Shown: piece after piece, positions 1 to 5,022 of the stretch
How positions within the stretch are numbered: position 1 is the stretch's first letter
How the letters are laid out: the number at the start of each line of letters is the position of its first letter
Source: Chloroflexota bacterium
GTDB taxonomy: Bacteria > Chloroflexota > UBA6077 > CF-72
Assembly (NCBI GenBank): GCA_019247135.1
Contig: JAFAPL010001017.1
Location: forward strand, 1 to 5,022
DNA length: 5,022 nt
Reading direction: 5' to 3'
Notes under the pieces: generated by a model
Told to the model about the DNA's origin: nothing
Seen by the model: the letters and a program-made list of their open reading frames with translations, nothing else
The model's database searches: none
Made by a program: the position numbers and the translations under genes

Positions 1-1001
1 TGCGGCGCGCGTTCCGACCCAAGATCCGGCGCAACAAGGGCCGCCGGCGCCTCCTCTGGGACGACTGCGAGCATCCGTCGGTAGGACACGTCGATCCGTT
101 TCAAATCCGTTATCAGTCGCCCAATTTCGGCCGGATACCAGGTCAACTGGTCCAGATAAACAACGAATAACGCGAAATCTCCAATGCTGAAGCTGCCGTC
201 ACGGATCGATTGCGCACCCAACAGCAAGACGACGCCGGTGCCCAGGTGCACAATATTCAAACTGAGCGAGTTCAGCACCTGGTCGAACACGCTGTCGCGA
301 ACGGCCAGGTGACGCCGCTCATCTCCGAGCTTGTTCAACCTACGCACCGCGTGCGACACCGACCCGGCGATGTTGATCGCCAGTTGCGCTGATATGACCT
401 CACCCAGAAAGCCCGTGAGCCTTGCGGTCGCCTCACGCGACGCCGCACGGTACCCCGTGGTCTTCGTGCCCAGCGCTTCGGCAACATACGAGCTTAGCAA
501 CAGCGGCACGAACAGCACGCCGGTCAACAGCGGACTGATCCGCCACATCAGAACCGCGGCCGCAACGGCGAAGATCGTGCGGCCGATGAGGTCGCACAAC
601 GCGTCCAGTGCGTCCCCGATAGTCTCCGGATCGTCACGAAATCGACTGATCGTCTCCGCCGCCGATTCGGTCGGCCTGACTCGACCATACGCCCGTAACA
701 TCGCCGCAAAGAGATTCCGGCGCAGCAACACCTGGCTGTTTTGCTGGAGTGAATTCCAGGGGTTGCGCAGAATGACGCCGGCAAACACTTCCACCAGTTG
801 CACGGCTGCCATAACGGCGATGATAACGACGGGCGTCCGCAACGTCGGAGCACTGTCCGCCAGAGCATCAAACAAGGCCTGGCTCGCAACTCCGAGCAAC
901 AACGGCACGACGGTGTAGATCAGCGTCGCGTACACCACGCAGGCGAAAAAATAGGCCCGGCTGAACGAAATGAGCCGCAACAGGACGACGCCCGGGTTCA
1001 C
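1..1001 (-). CDS. ABC transporter half-subunit, N-terminal membrane domain (partial, runs off left edge)
   Basis: The frame is open from a GTG at 1001 to the window edge, giving 333 residues with no stop. They match the membrane domain of a type IV (ABC_membrane, MsbA/MdlB-like) exporter half-transporter. Hydrophobic helices sit near residues 16-40, 57-81, 139-173 (two) and 246-290 (two). The stretch around 117-125 (ETISRFRDD) and the SIGDFALFVVYL motif near 272-283 are typical of this fold. The ATP-binding domain would follow beyond the edge and is not visible. The GTG overlaps the stop of the upstream half-transporter (GTGA) and has GAGGAG five bases ahead, so it is probably translationally coupled and pairs with that protein as a heterodimer. 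Substrate unknown. A type IV fold is near certain; export direction is inferred from the family. Confidence 0.9.
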   Translation of the reverse strand, partial: MNPGVVLLRLISFSRAYFFACVVYATLIYTVVPLLLGVASQALFDALADSAPTLRTPVVIIAVMAAVQLVEVFAGVILRNPWNSLQQNSQVLLRRNLFAAMLRAYGRVRPTESAAETISRFRDDPETIGDALDALCDLIGRTIFAVAAAVLMWRISPLLTGVLFVPLLLSSYVAEALGTKTTGYRAASREATARLTGFLGEVISAQLAINIAGSVSHAVRRLNKLGDERRHLAVRDSVFDQVLNSLSLNIVHLGTGVVLLLGAQSIRDGSFSIGDFALFVVYLDQLTWYPAEIGRLITDLKRIDVSYRRMLAVVPEEAPAALVAPDLGSERAP

Positions 1002-2716
1002 GCCAGCTCCTCGGCCAGACCCGCGCGCAGCAGCTTCGCAAAGCGCGACGACGGGTCCGCGGCGAGCTCGATCCGTCGACCGAACTCCGCCACACGTCCG
1101 TTGTCCAGGATGAGAATCCAGTCAGCACGCTCGACCGTCGCCAGCCGATGCGCAATGACGACTGCAGTTCGACCGGCCAGCAACCGCGAGACACCTCGTT
1201 CCAGACGCCGTTCGGTGAGCGGGTCCAGCCTCGATGACGGTTCGTCGAGTACGATCAGTCCTGGATCTTCGAGAAAAACTCGTGCCAGGGCAACCAGCTG
1301 TGCCTCGCCGGCGGAGAGTCCGCGGTCGCCGACGCCGACCAGCGTATCCAGTCCCCGCGGCAAACCGCGCAGCCAATCGTCGAGTCCAAGCTGCGCAAAT
1401 ACCCCAAGCAGTTGTGCGTCCGAAATCCTGGTATCGAACAATGTCATGTTGTCGCGCAGCGAAGCATGAATCAGCTGGACGTCTTGCGTGACCAGCCCAA
1501 TACGGGAGCGCAAGGACGCGAGTCTCGAGCGCCGAATATCAACACCACCGAGACGAACCACGCCGTACGTCGGATCGTGCAGACGAAACAGCATTCGAGC
1601 AATCGTGGTCTTGCCGGAGCCAGTCCGCCCAAGCACACCAACGACGGCTTCAGGCTCCAGACGAAACGAAACGTCGTCCAGCACAGAGTCGCGCGCATAT
1701 GCGAACGACACTCGTTCCAGCTCCACTGACAGCGCACCCATCGGTAACGCATGTTCCGGTCCGTCGGACACTCGAGCCTGTGTCGCCATGAGCTCGCCGA
1801 TGCGCACGACTGCACCCGTCGCCGTCTGCAACGTGTTCATCTGTCGCGCCAGGCGCTCCAGCGGAGTTCGCAGCATGCTGGTGTATCGAAACACCACGTA
1901 CACCGAGCCCAGGGTCATGCCACCGGTACCGTAGAGAGCGGCACTCAGACCGAGCGCCGCGGCGGTTCCCAGGACGAGCAGCAAGCCCACGATTGCATTG
2001 AAAATAGAGCCCGCCATGACCGAGCTCTCGACGCTGCGGAACCGATTCGCCAGGCGCACAACCAGACCGCGCATGACGTGCTCATCAGCACCGTTGGATT
2101 TGATGTCCAACAAACCGCCGAGGCGTTCTTCGATATAACTGCTGAGATCGGCCGCGGCTTCCCGAGCTGCCCTCGACCGGACCGCGACGAAGCCGCCACC
2201 GCGGCTCATGAACACCAACGCGGCGGTGGCACAGACAGCCAGCAGCGCTCCGATACGCCAGTCCTGTCCTGTCAGCAGGAGCAGCACGCCGACCAGAAAT
2301 AATCCGTTCCCGAGCACCTGGACGACGAAGCGCGCGAAAAAATCCGCAATCGCCGAAACGTCGCCGTCGATTCGCTCGATCAATTCGCCGGCGGTGTGCT
2401 CCGCATGAAAGGTCGCGTCCAGTTGCAAGACGTGCCGGGTCAGATCAGCTCGGAGCGCGTTTGTGGTGCGCCAGCCAAGCGTTTCCGCGACGTATGTTTC
2501 GGCAATCGTCGCGAGCTGAGTCGAAACGGCGATGCCCAGAAACAACAGCGCAATCCAGACCAGTCGTTCCACCGGCTCGCCGCGTTGAGCTTCATCGATG
2601 AAAATTCTGACGATCTGCGGATTTGCGAGCTGGAGGCCGATTCCAACCAGCAGCAACAGTACGAGAATCAGGGCGCGGGCCCATTCGGGTCTTAAATAGG
2701 CCGCCAATAAGGACAC
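998..2716 (-). CDS. ABC transporter half-subunit, fused membrane and ATP-binding domains
   Basis: This 572-aa protein has the usual length of an exporter half-transporter. Six membrane helices lie near residues 14-36, 52-75, 128-149, 153-172, 238-262 and 266-282. The nucleotide-binding domain begins near 328. It shows Walker A GRTGSGKT (363-370), Q-loop Gln411, signature LSAGE (467-471, in place of the usual LSGGQ), Walker B LIVLDE with catalytic Glu492, D-loop SSRLD and H-loop His523, so its own catalytic residues look intact. The start is GTG at 2716, set by GGAG at 2723-2726 with a 6-nt spacer; an in-frame TGA lies 12 codons upstream. It is the first large gene of a minus-strand operon whose second member is the overlapping half-transporter. 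The pair resembles MdlAB-like multidrug/lipid exporters, but the substrate cannot be read from sequence. Confidence 0.95.
   Translation of the reverse strand: MSLLAAYLRPEWARALILVLLLLVGIGLQLANPQIVRIFIDEAQRGEPVERLVWIALLFLGIAVSTQLATIAETYVAETLGWRTTNALRADLTRHVLQLDATFHAEHTAGELIERIDGDVSAIADFFARFVVQVLGNGLFLVGVLLLLTGQDWRIGALLAVCATAALVFMSRGGGFVAVRSRAAREAAADLSSYIEERLGGLLDIKSNGADEHVMRGLVVRLANRFRSVESSVMAGSIFNAIVGLLLVLGTAAALGLSAALYGTGGMTLGSVYVVFRYTSMLRTPLERLARQMNTLQTATGAVVRIGELMATQARVSDGPEHALPMGALSVELERVSFAYARDSVLDDVSFRLEPEAVVGVLGRTGSGKTTIARMLFRLHDPTYGVVRLGGVDIRRSRLASLRSRIGLVTQDVQLIHASLRDNMTLFDTRISDAQLLGVFAQLGLDDWLRGLPRGLDTLVGVGDRGLSAGEAQLVALARVFLEDPGLIVLDEPSSRLDPLTERRLERGVSRLLAGRTAVVIAHRLATVERADWILILDNGRVAEFGRRIELAADPSSRFAKLLRAGLAEELA
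1007..1012 (-). promoter_or_regulatory. Shine-Dalgarno site of the second ABC gene
   Basis: GAGGAG lies inside the last codons of the upstream ABC gene, five bases before the overlapping GTG. It fixes the start of the partial gene at 1001 and supports translational coupling. Confidence 0.7.
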
Positions 2717-2722
2717 GTAGCG

Positions 2723-2726
2723 CTCC
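2723..2726 (-). promoter_or_regulatory. Shine-Dalgarno site of the first ABC gene
   Basis: GGAG stands six bases before GTG 2716. There is no other in-frame start between this site and the upstream TGA with comparable support, so it decides the start. Confidence 0.6.
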
Positions 2727-2783
2727 AGGATTGCAGCACGAAAGAGCGGTCAGACGACGTTGCTGCAGGCCTGCGTGGAGGCG

Positions 2784-2831
2784 CTAGAAGAGCGCAGCCG
2801 CGACGGAGGCCTGGATGGAGCGCGTTGCCAT
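2784..2831 (-). CDS. Possible 15-residue leader ORF upstream of the ABC operon
   Basis: ATG at 2831 opens a 15-codon frame (MATRSIQASVAAALF, then TAG). It is preceded by GGGAGG at 2838-2843 with a six-base spacer, the strongest ribosome-binding match in the window. A candidate promoter lies about 30 nt further upstream, and the first ABC gene starts 67 nt after the TAG. A small inverted repeat, GCGCT-AGAAG-AGCGC (plus-strand reading, 2782-2796), straddles the stop codon. I recognise no family. It could be a regulatory leader peptide, a small secreted or membrane-active peptide, or a chance ORF behind a purine-rich stretch. The frame can be extended upstream to an ATG at 2966, but that would start within the tandem repeat and upstream of the promoter and looks unlikely. 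Confidence 0.35.
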   Translation of the reverse strand: MATRSIQASVAAALF

Positions 2832-2837
2832 GTTGGA

Positions 2838-2843
2838 CCTCCC
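2838..2843 (-). promoter_or_regulatory. Strong Shine-Dalgarno site of the 15-codon ORF
   Basis: GGGAGG, six bases before ATG 2831. Its quality is the main reason to take the tiny ORF seriously. Confidence 0.45.
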
Positions 2844-2861
2844 GTCAGCCGAGTGCCGGGG

Positions 2862-2891
2862 ATAGTAAAGGTGCGGCATTGGCCACTGCAA
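2862..2891 (-). promoter_or_regulatory. Candidate promoter of the ABC operon
   Basis: Reading the minus strand, TTGCAG (2886-2891) and TACTAT (2862-2867) are separated by 18 bp. The -10 matches the consensus at four of six positions and the -35 at its first three. Transcription would start near 2855, leaving about two dozen bases before the GGGAGG/ATG of the small ORF. The spacing and order (promoter, SD, small ORF, ABC genes) are coherent, but this is a visual match in GC-rich DNA. Confidence 0.35.
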
Positions 2892-2946
2892 CCCGTTCAC
2901 GCCACCGAGGCACATCGCGCCGAGCCGCCCAAACCCGGCTGGCGCG

Positions 2947-3049
2947 CCCGCGAGGTCTAACGACACGCAGCCGTCTGTGCCCGCGACGTCTAATAGCGCC
3001 CAGCCGCCTGTGCCGCCGCGCCGCGAGCTACCAACGCGCAGCCGCTGTG
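2947..3049. repeat. 33-bp imperfect tandem repeat, two clear copies plus a degenerate third
   Basis: Copies at 2947-2979 and 2980-3012 are both 33 bp and agree at about 26 positions. Shared blocks are CCCGCGA, GTCTAA, CAGCCG and CTGTG. A degenerate third copy ends at 3049 (CGCGAG, CCAACGCG, CAGCCG, CTGTG) and is followed by the start of another block, CTAACGCG. The unit length is a multiple of three, but no convincing protein spans it. It lies between the BON gene stop and the ABC promoter. Confidence 0.75.
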
Positions 3050-3052
3050 CTA

Positions 3053-3149
3053 ACGCGCGCGCGATCCATAGGACGGACAGCGCCGCGCTGCTGCGCCCCT
3101 GAGATGCAACACGAACCGAGAGGCGTGCCCCCAGGGCCGGTGATGCGCG
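3053..3149. other. Intergenic remainder without a recognised gene
   Basis: Together with the repeat and the promoter region this completes the 433-bp gap between the two minus-strand large genes. It holds an alternating GC run at 3053-3062 and a small inverted repeat, CAGCG-CCG-CGCTG (3078-3090). No T-run follows the hairpin on the minus strand, so a classical terminator for the BON gene is not supported. Confidence 0.5.
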
Positions 3150-3956
3150 CTAGATGCTCGCGACCTCCAGCTCCTCAATCACCTCGACCACGCCCGGCAC
3201 GCGCGCCGCCACGGCCTCCGCATTGTCCGCGTCGTCCATGTCCTCGACTCGCCCGCGCAGATGCGCGACACCATTGCGGACTGCAACAACGATCGACAGG
3301 TCCGTCGTCGCCGCGTCTTCGCGCAACTCCTGACGGATCGCGTCCGCCAGAGCCTCGTCCCCCGGGCGGTTGTCGGACGCGGAAGGCTCCACATCGACCT
3401 CTTCGTCCGAGTCCTTGCCGAACCCGCCCAGCACTTGCGTTTGGCCGCGGGCGTCGGTGGTCACGACAGGATCGTCCGCGGGCGTGTACACCTCACCCGT
3501 CTCGGCCGGATCGTCGGGTCCCCAGCTGTCGGGGCCCACCGCCTCGTTCGCATCGCGGATGCCGATCTGATCGGTGAAGTCGGGGTCGATCTCGCCGTCG
3601 CCGGCCACGATCTGCGCCGGTGTGTCGGCCAGTTCGGCGGTCGTTTGATCTGAGACGAAGTCGTCCACATCGGTCGGCAGGATGGTCTCGACTTCGATCT
3701 GGTTGTCGATGCGCGCCCGGGGCGCGGCCTGCGAGACGATGTCAACGGCGGCCTCGCGCGCCTCCTCGGTATCGACGATGCCGCTCAGGATGAGCGCTCC
3801 GTCCGAGTCTTCGACTGCCACCTGATATCCAGCATCCGCCAGCTGCTGCTCGAGGCGGGTAGTGAGGGACGGATCGTGCGATGAACCTGGCACGGCCGCC
3901 GAGTGTGCAAAGTGTATGCCTCGGCCCGCGCGCCGCGCGGCAGTCTGCGCAAGCAC
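3150..3956 (-). CDS. Double-BON-domain acidic protein
   Basis: From GTG 3956 the protein has 268 residues. The first BON domain covers about residues 28-91 (from HDPSLTTRLEQQL to DNQIEVE) and the second about 198-266 (GDEALADAIRQ to VEVIEELEV), both with the usual helix, strand, conserved Gly (LILSG, HLRGRV) pattern. Between them is a roughly 105-residue linker rich in Asp, Glu, Pro and Gly, probably disordered. BON domains are small modules that often bind membranes or phospholipids (OsmY, OmpA-associated). Here no signal peptide or membrane helix is visible, so a cytoplasmic or cell-envelope role is open. Start choice: GTG 3956 has AGGAG at 3960-3964 with a short 3-nt spacer. GTG 3989 lies in the repeat array without an SD; GTG 3893 begins right at the first BON domain behind a weak -10-like TACACT (3911-3916). 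The function is unassigned. Confidence 0.85.
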   Translation of the reverse strand: MLAQTAARRAGRGIHFAHSAAVPGSSHDPSLTTRLEQQLADAGYQVAVEDSDGALILSGIVDTEEAREAAVDIVSQAAPRARIDNQIEVETILPTDVDDFVSDQTTAELADTPAQIVAGDGEIDPDFTDQIGIRDANEAVGPDSWGPDDPAETGEVYTPADDPVVTTDARGQTQVLGGFGKDSDEEVDVEPSASDNRPGDEALADAIRQELREDAATTDLSIVVAVRNGVAHLRGRVEDMDDADNAEAVAARVPGVVEVIEELEVASI

Positions 3957-3968
3957 CCTCTCCTGCCG

Positions 3969-4179
3969 CGTGACGCTTTTGCTCGCCACGTGAGGCTTTT
4001 GCTCGCCACGTGACGCCCTACGTGACGCTTTTGCTGGCCGCGTGACGCTTTACGCGCGCTCTGGACGCCCCGTGACGCTCCCGGTGACGCTCTCGCTGGC
4101 CATGTGACGCCCTACGTGACGCTTTTGCTCGCCCGCGTGACGCTCTACGTGACGGTCCGCGTGACGCTTTCGCTTCTAT
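3969..4179. repeat. Modular direct-repeat array of 20-bp and 12-bp units sharing CGTGACGC
   Basis: The octamer CGTGACGC (or a one-base variant) starts at 3969, 3989, 4009, 4021, 4041, 4071, 4083, 4103, 4115, 4136, 4148 and 4160. Steps are 20, 20, 12, 20, 30, 12, 20, 12, 21, 12, 12. Long units read CGTGACGCTTTTGCTCGCCA (20 bp) and short units CGTGACGCCCTA (12 bp), with drift. The order is L L S L S, an 18-bp degenerate piece, then S L S L S S L. The S+L pair (32 bp) recurs at 4009-4040, 4071-4102 and 4103-4135. The core CGTGACG is a dyad around its central G, and in four copies it extends to GCGTGACGC. Mixed 20/12 steps shift reading frame, so the array is not coding. It fills the divergent region between the BON gene and the transferase gene. 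Confidence 0.9.
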
Positions 4180-4188
4180 GCTGGCAGC

Positions 4189-4211
4189 GGGCGGCGGGTG
4201 GGGGTGGCGGG
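4189..4211 (+). other. G-quadruplex motif
   Basis: Four G-tracts lie at 4189-4191, 4196-4198, 4200-4204 and 4209-4211, with loops of 4, 1 and 4 nt, fitting the G3+N1-7 pattern. It is on the coding strand, about 80 bp upstream of the transferase start and next to the repeat array. Formation in vivo is unknown. Confidence 0.6.
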
Positions 4212-4228
4212 CCGCAACCTGCGGGCCC
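4209..4228. repeat. Bulged inverted repeat
   Basis: GGGCCGCA, loop ACC, then TGCG-G-GCCC: an eight-base-pair stem with one bulged G. It overlaps the last G-tract of the quadruplex motif, so the two structures would compete. No T-run follows. Confidence 0.5.
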
Positions 4229-4250
4229 CAAAGCACGACCGTTTGCTTTG
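4229..4250. promoter_or_regulatory. Perfect 7-bp inverted repeat, operator-like
   Basis: CAAAGCA and TGCTTTG are separated by 8 nt. The dyad lies 12 bp before a second dyad that covers the -10 of the transferase gene. A repressor or activator site is plausible; the binding protein is unknown. Confidence 0.4.
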
Positions 4251-4261
4251 TAACAATCGCG

Positions 4262-4285
4262 GGTCAGTCGGCTGCTACGCTGACC
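4262..4285. promoter_or_regulatory. Perfect 6-bp inverted repeat overlapping the -10 of the transferase gene
   Basis: GGTCAG and CTGACC flank 12 nt. The right arm shares bases with the -10 element (4276-4281), the arrangement expected of a repressor operator, although a random match of this size is possible. Confidence 0.4.
4273..4281 (+). promoter_or_regulatory. Extended -10 element, probable leaderless promoter
   Basis: TGCTACGCT contains the TGN extension plus a TANNNT hexamer (4276-4281). The ATG follows after 8 nt, close to where transcription would begin. No good -35 sits at 17-18 bp, which an extended -10 can tolerate. No Shine-Dalgarno sequence precedes the ATG, consistent with a leaderless mRNA. 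Confidence 0.4.
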
Positions 4286-4289
4286 TCGC

Positions 4290-4976
4290 ATGCGCCGCGC
4301 GCTGCTGATCGTCGCCAAAGCCCCCGAACCAGGTCGCACCAAGACCCGCCTGGTCCCGCCACTCACCCCCGATCAGGCCGCCGAACTCTCCAAGGCCTTC
4401 CTTCTCGACACACTCCACCTGGCACGCCAGCTCGCCTGGGAGCGGATCAGTGTCGTCGCGCCGGCCGGCTCGGCGACCGCACTCGCGCCACTACTTCCGC
4501 CGAAGGTGATACTGCTAGAGCAGCGCGGCATCGGTCTGGGCGACGCACTCCGGCATGCGTTCGCCTCGCAATTCGCCGAGTCATTCAGTCGGGTAGTGCT
4601 GATCGGCAGCGACAGCCCGACGCTGCCGGCCGCGTTCATCCGCCAGGCGTGTGCCGCGCTCGAGCGATTCGATCTCAGCGTGGGTCCAAGTGTCGACGGC
4701 GGATACTACCTGATCGGCATGCGCCACCCACACCTCGGGGTATTCGAGGACATCAGCTGGAGCACCGCTTCCGTTTTCGCCGAGACCTTGCAGCGTGCGC
4801 ACGCGCTCTCCTTAGATGTCTCCACATTGCCGACGTGGTACGACGTGGACGACGCCGAGCACCTGGCGCGACTTCGTAACGAGCTGCGGTCCAGCCCGGC
4901 TGACCTGGCGCCCCATACGCGCGCCGCACTCCAGACGCTCAGCGTTGTGGCACCAGCAGCTTCGGCGTCTGTTTAG
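4290..4976 (+). CDS. TIGR04282/DUF2064-family transferase (glycosyltransferase-A-like fold)
   Basis: This 228-aa protein is full length for the family once called rSAM/selenodomain-associated transferase 1, some of whose members are annotated as arsenosugar-biosynthesis glycosyltransferases. Visible motifs in order: the nucleotide-binding-like KAPEPGRTKTRL (10-21), QRGIGLGDAL (78-87), the metal-site-like GSDSPTLP (106-113), GPSVDGGYYLIG (132-143), WST (157-159) and YDVDDAEHLARL (184-195). All fit a nucleotidyl- or glycosyl-transferase fold acting in the cytoplasm; the substrate is not settled for the family. It starts at ATG 4290 without a Shine-Dalgarno site, 8 nt after a -10-like element. 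It is transcribed away from the BON gene. No radical-SAM or second transferase partner is in view, but only 46 bp remain downstream. TAG ends the frame at 4974-4976. Confidence 0.93.
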   Translation: MRRALLIVAKAPEPGRTKTRLVPPLTPDQAAELSKAFLLDTLHLARQLAWERISVVAPAGSATALAPLLPPKVILLEQRGIGLGDALRHAFASQFAESFSRVVLIGSDSPTLPAAFIRQACAALERFDLSVGPSVDGGYYLIGMRHPHLGVFEDISWSTASVFAETLQRAHALSLDVSTLPTWYDVDDAEHLARLRNELRSSPADLAPHTRAALQTLSVVAPAASASV

Positions 4977-5022
4977 ACCGCTCCGCGTATTGACCTGCAA
5001 CGTGGTTGCCGACCTCCGCTCC
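4977..5022. other. Short 3' flank with a small hairpin
   Basis: GCAAC-GTG-GTTGC (4997-5009) can form a five-base-pair hairpin shortly after the transferase stop. No T-run follows, so an intrinsic terminator is not supported. Confidence 0.3.

Noticed and set aside
331..1469. Plus-strand open frames opposite the ABC genes
   Set aside because: They are antisense shadows of the two ABC reading frames, with no motifs and Arg/Ser-rich composition.
2947..3060. Integron attC sites, because GTCTAAC matches the RYYYAAC half-site
   Set aside because: All copies of the block are in the same orientation and no GTTRRRY partner closes a stem, so the attC architecture is absent. No integrase or cassette gene is visible.
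3078..3090. Terminator hairpin after the BON gene
   Set aside because: The stem is only five base pairs and no T-run follows on the minus strand.
2825..3577. Plus-strand 250-codon open frame rich in Arg and Pro
   Set aside because: It runs antisense through the BON gene and through intergenic repeats, has GC-driven low-complexity composition and no domain or ribosome-binding site.
3969..4179. CRISPR array
   Set aside because: The spacing between cores is only a few bases, the steps are 12 or 20 bp, and the intervals are themselves repeated, not unique spacers. No cas gene is near.
4018..4236. Minus-strand 72-codon frame across the array encoding SRGxxKAS-like repeats
   Set aside because: The 20-bp units change frame at each copy, so the repeated peptide is not maintained; it is a by-product of the DNA repeat.
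4178..4879. Plus-strand 233-codon open frame overlapping the transferase
   Set aside because: It is a shifted frame of the transferase gene, Arg/Ala/Pro-rich without motifs, while the in-frame protein shows all family motifs.
4990..5022. Promoter for a following gene, from TTGACC at 4990
   Set aside because: No -10-like sequence is found 16-18 bp downstream inside the window.

Overview
The window is GC-rich DNA and looks chromosomal. It carries four protein genes, plus one possible 15-codon ORF, and two repeat-rich intergenic regions. It contains no rRNA, tRNA, CRISPR array, insertion sequence or phage gene that I can see. High GC, GTG starts, LSAGE-type ABC half-transporters in an overlapping pair, a double-BON protein and a TIGR04282-type transferase would fit a Chloroflexota (Thermomicrobia-like) or actinobacterial-type genome. 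That placement is an impression from family resemblance, not a measurement.

Left part, minus strand (2891 down to 1). A two-gene ABC exporter operon: a complete 572-aa half-transporter (998-2716), then the N-terminal membrane half of a second half-transporter (1-1001), which runs off the left edge. The stop of the first and the GTG of the second overlap (GTGA), so the two products are probably made in step and form a heterodimer. A candidate promoter (2862-2891) and a 15-codon ORF with the best Shine-Dalgarno match in the window (2784-2831) lie just upstream.

Middle (2947-3956). A 33-bp imperfect tandem repeat precedes the ABC promoter. It is followed by a minus-strand gene for an acidic protein with two BON domains separated by a disordered-looking linker.

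Right part (3969-5022). Between the BON gene and a divergent plus-strand gene lies a striking array of about twelve copies of a small dyad, CGTGACG(C), spaced almost only by 12 or 20 bp. Between the array and the plus-strand gene come a G-quadruplex motif, a bulged hairpin and two perfect inverted repeats, the last overlapping an extended -10 element. The plus-strand gene (4290-4976) encodes a TIGR04282/DUF2064-type transferase and appears to start leaderless, 8 nt after the -10.

The protein genes are ordinary. The unusual content is in the regulatory and repeat DNA: each of the two candidate promoters has a tandem array upstream. The modular 12/20 array in the divergent promoter region is the best candidate for something undescribed.
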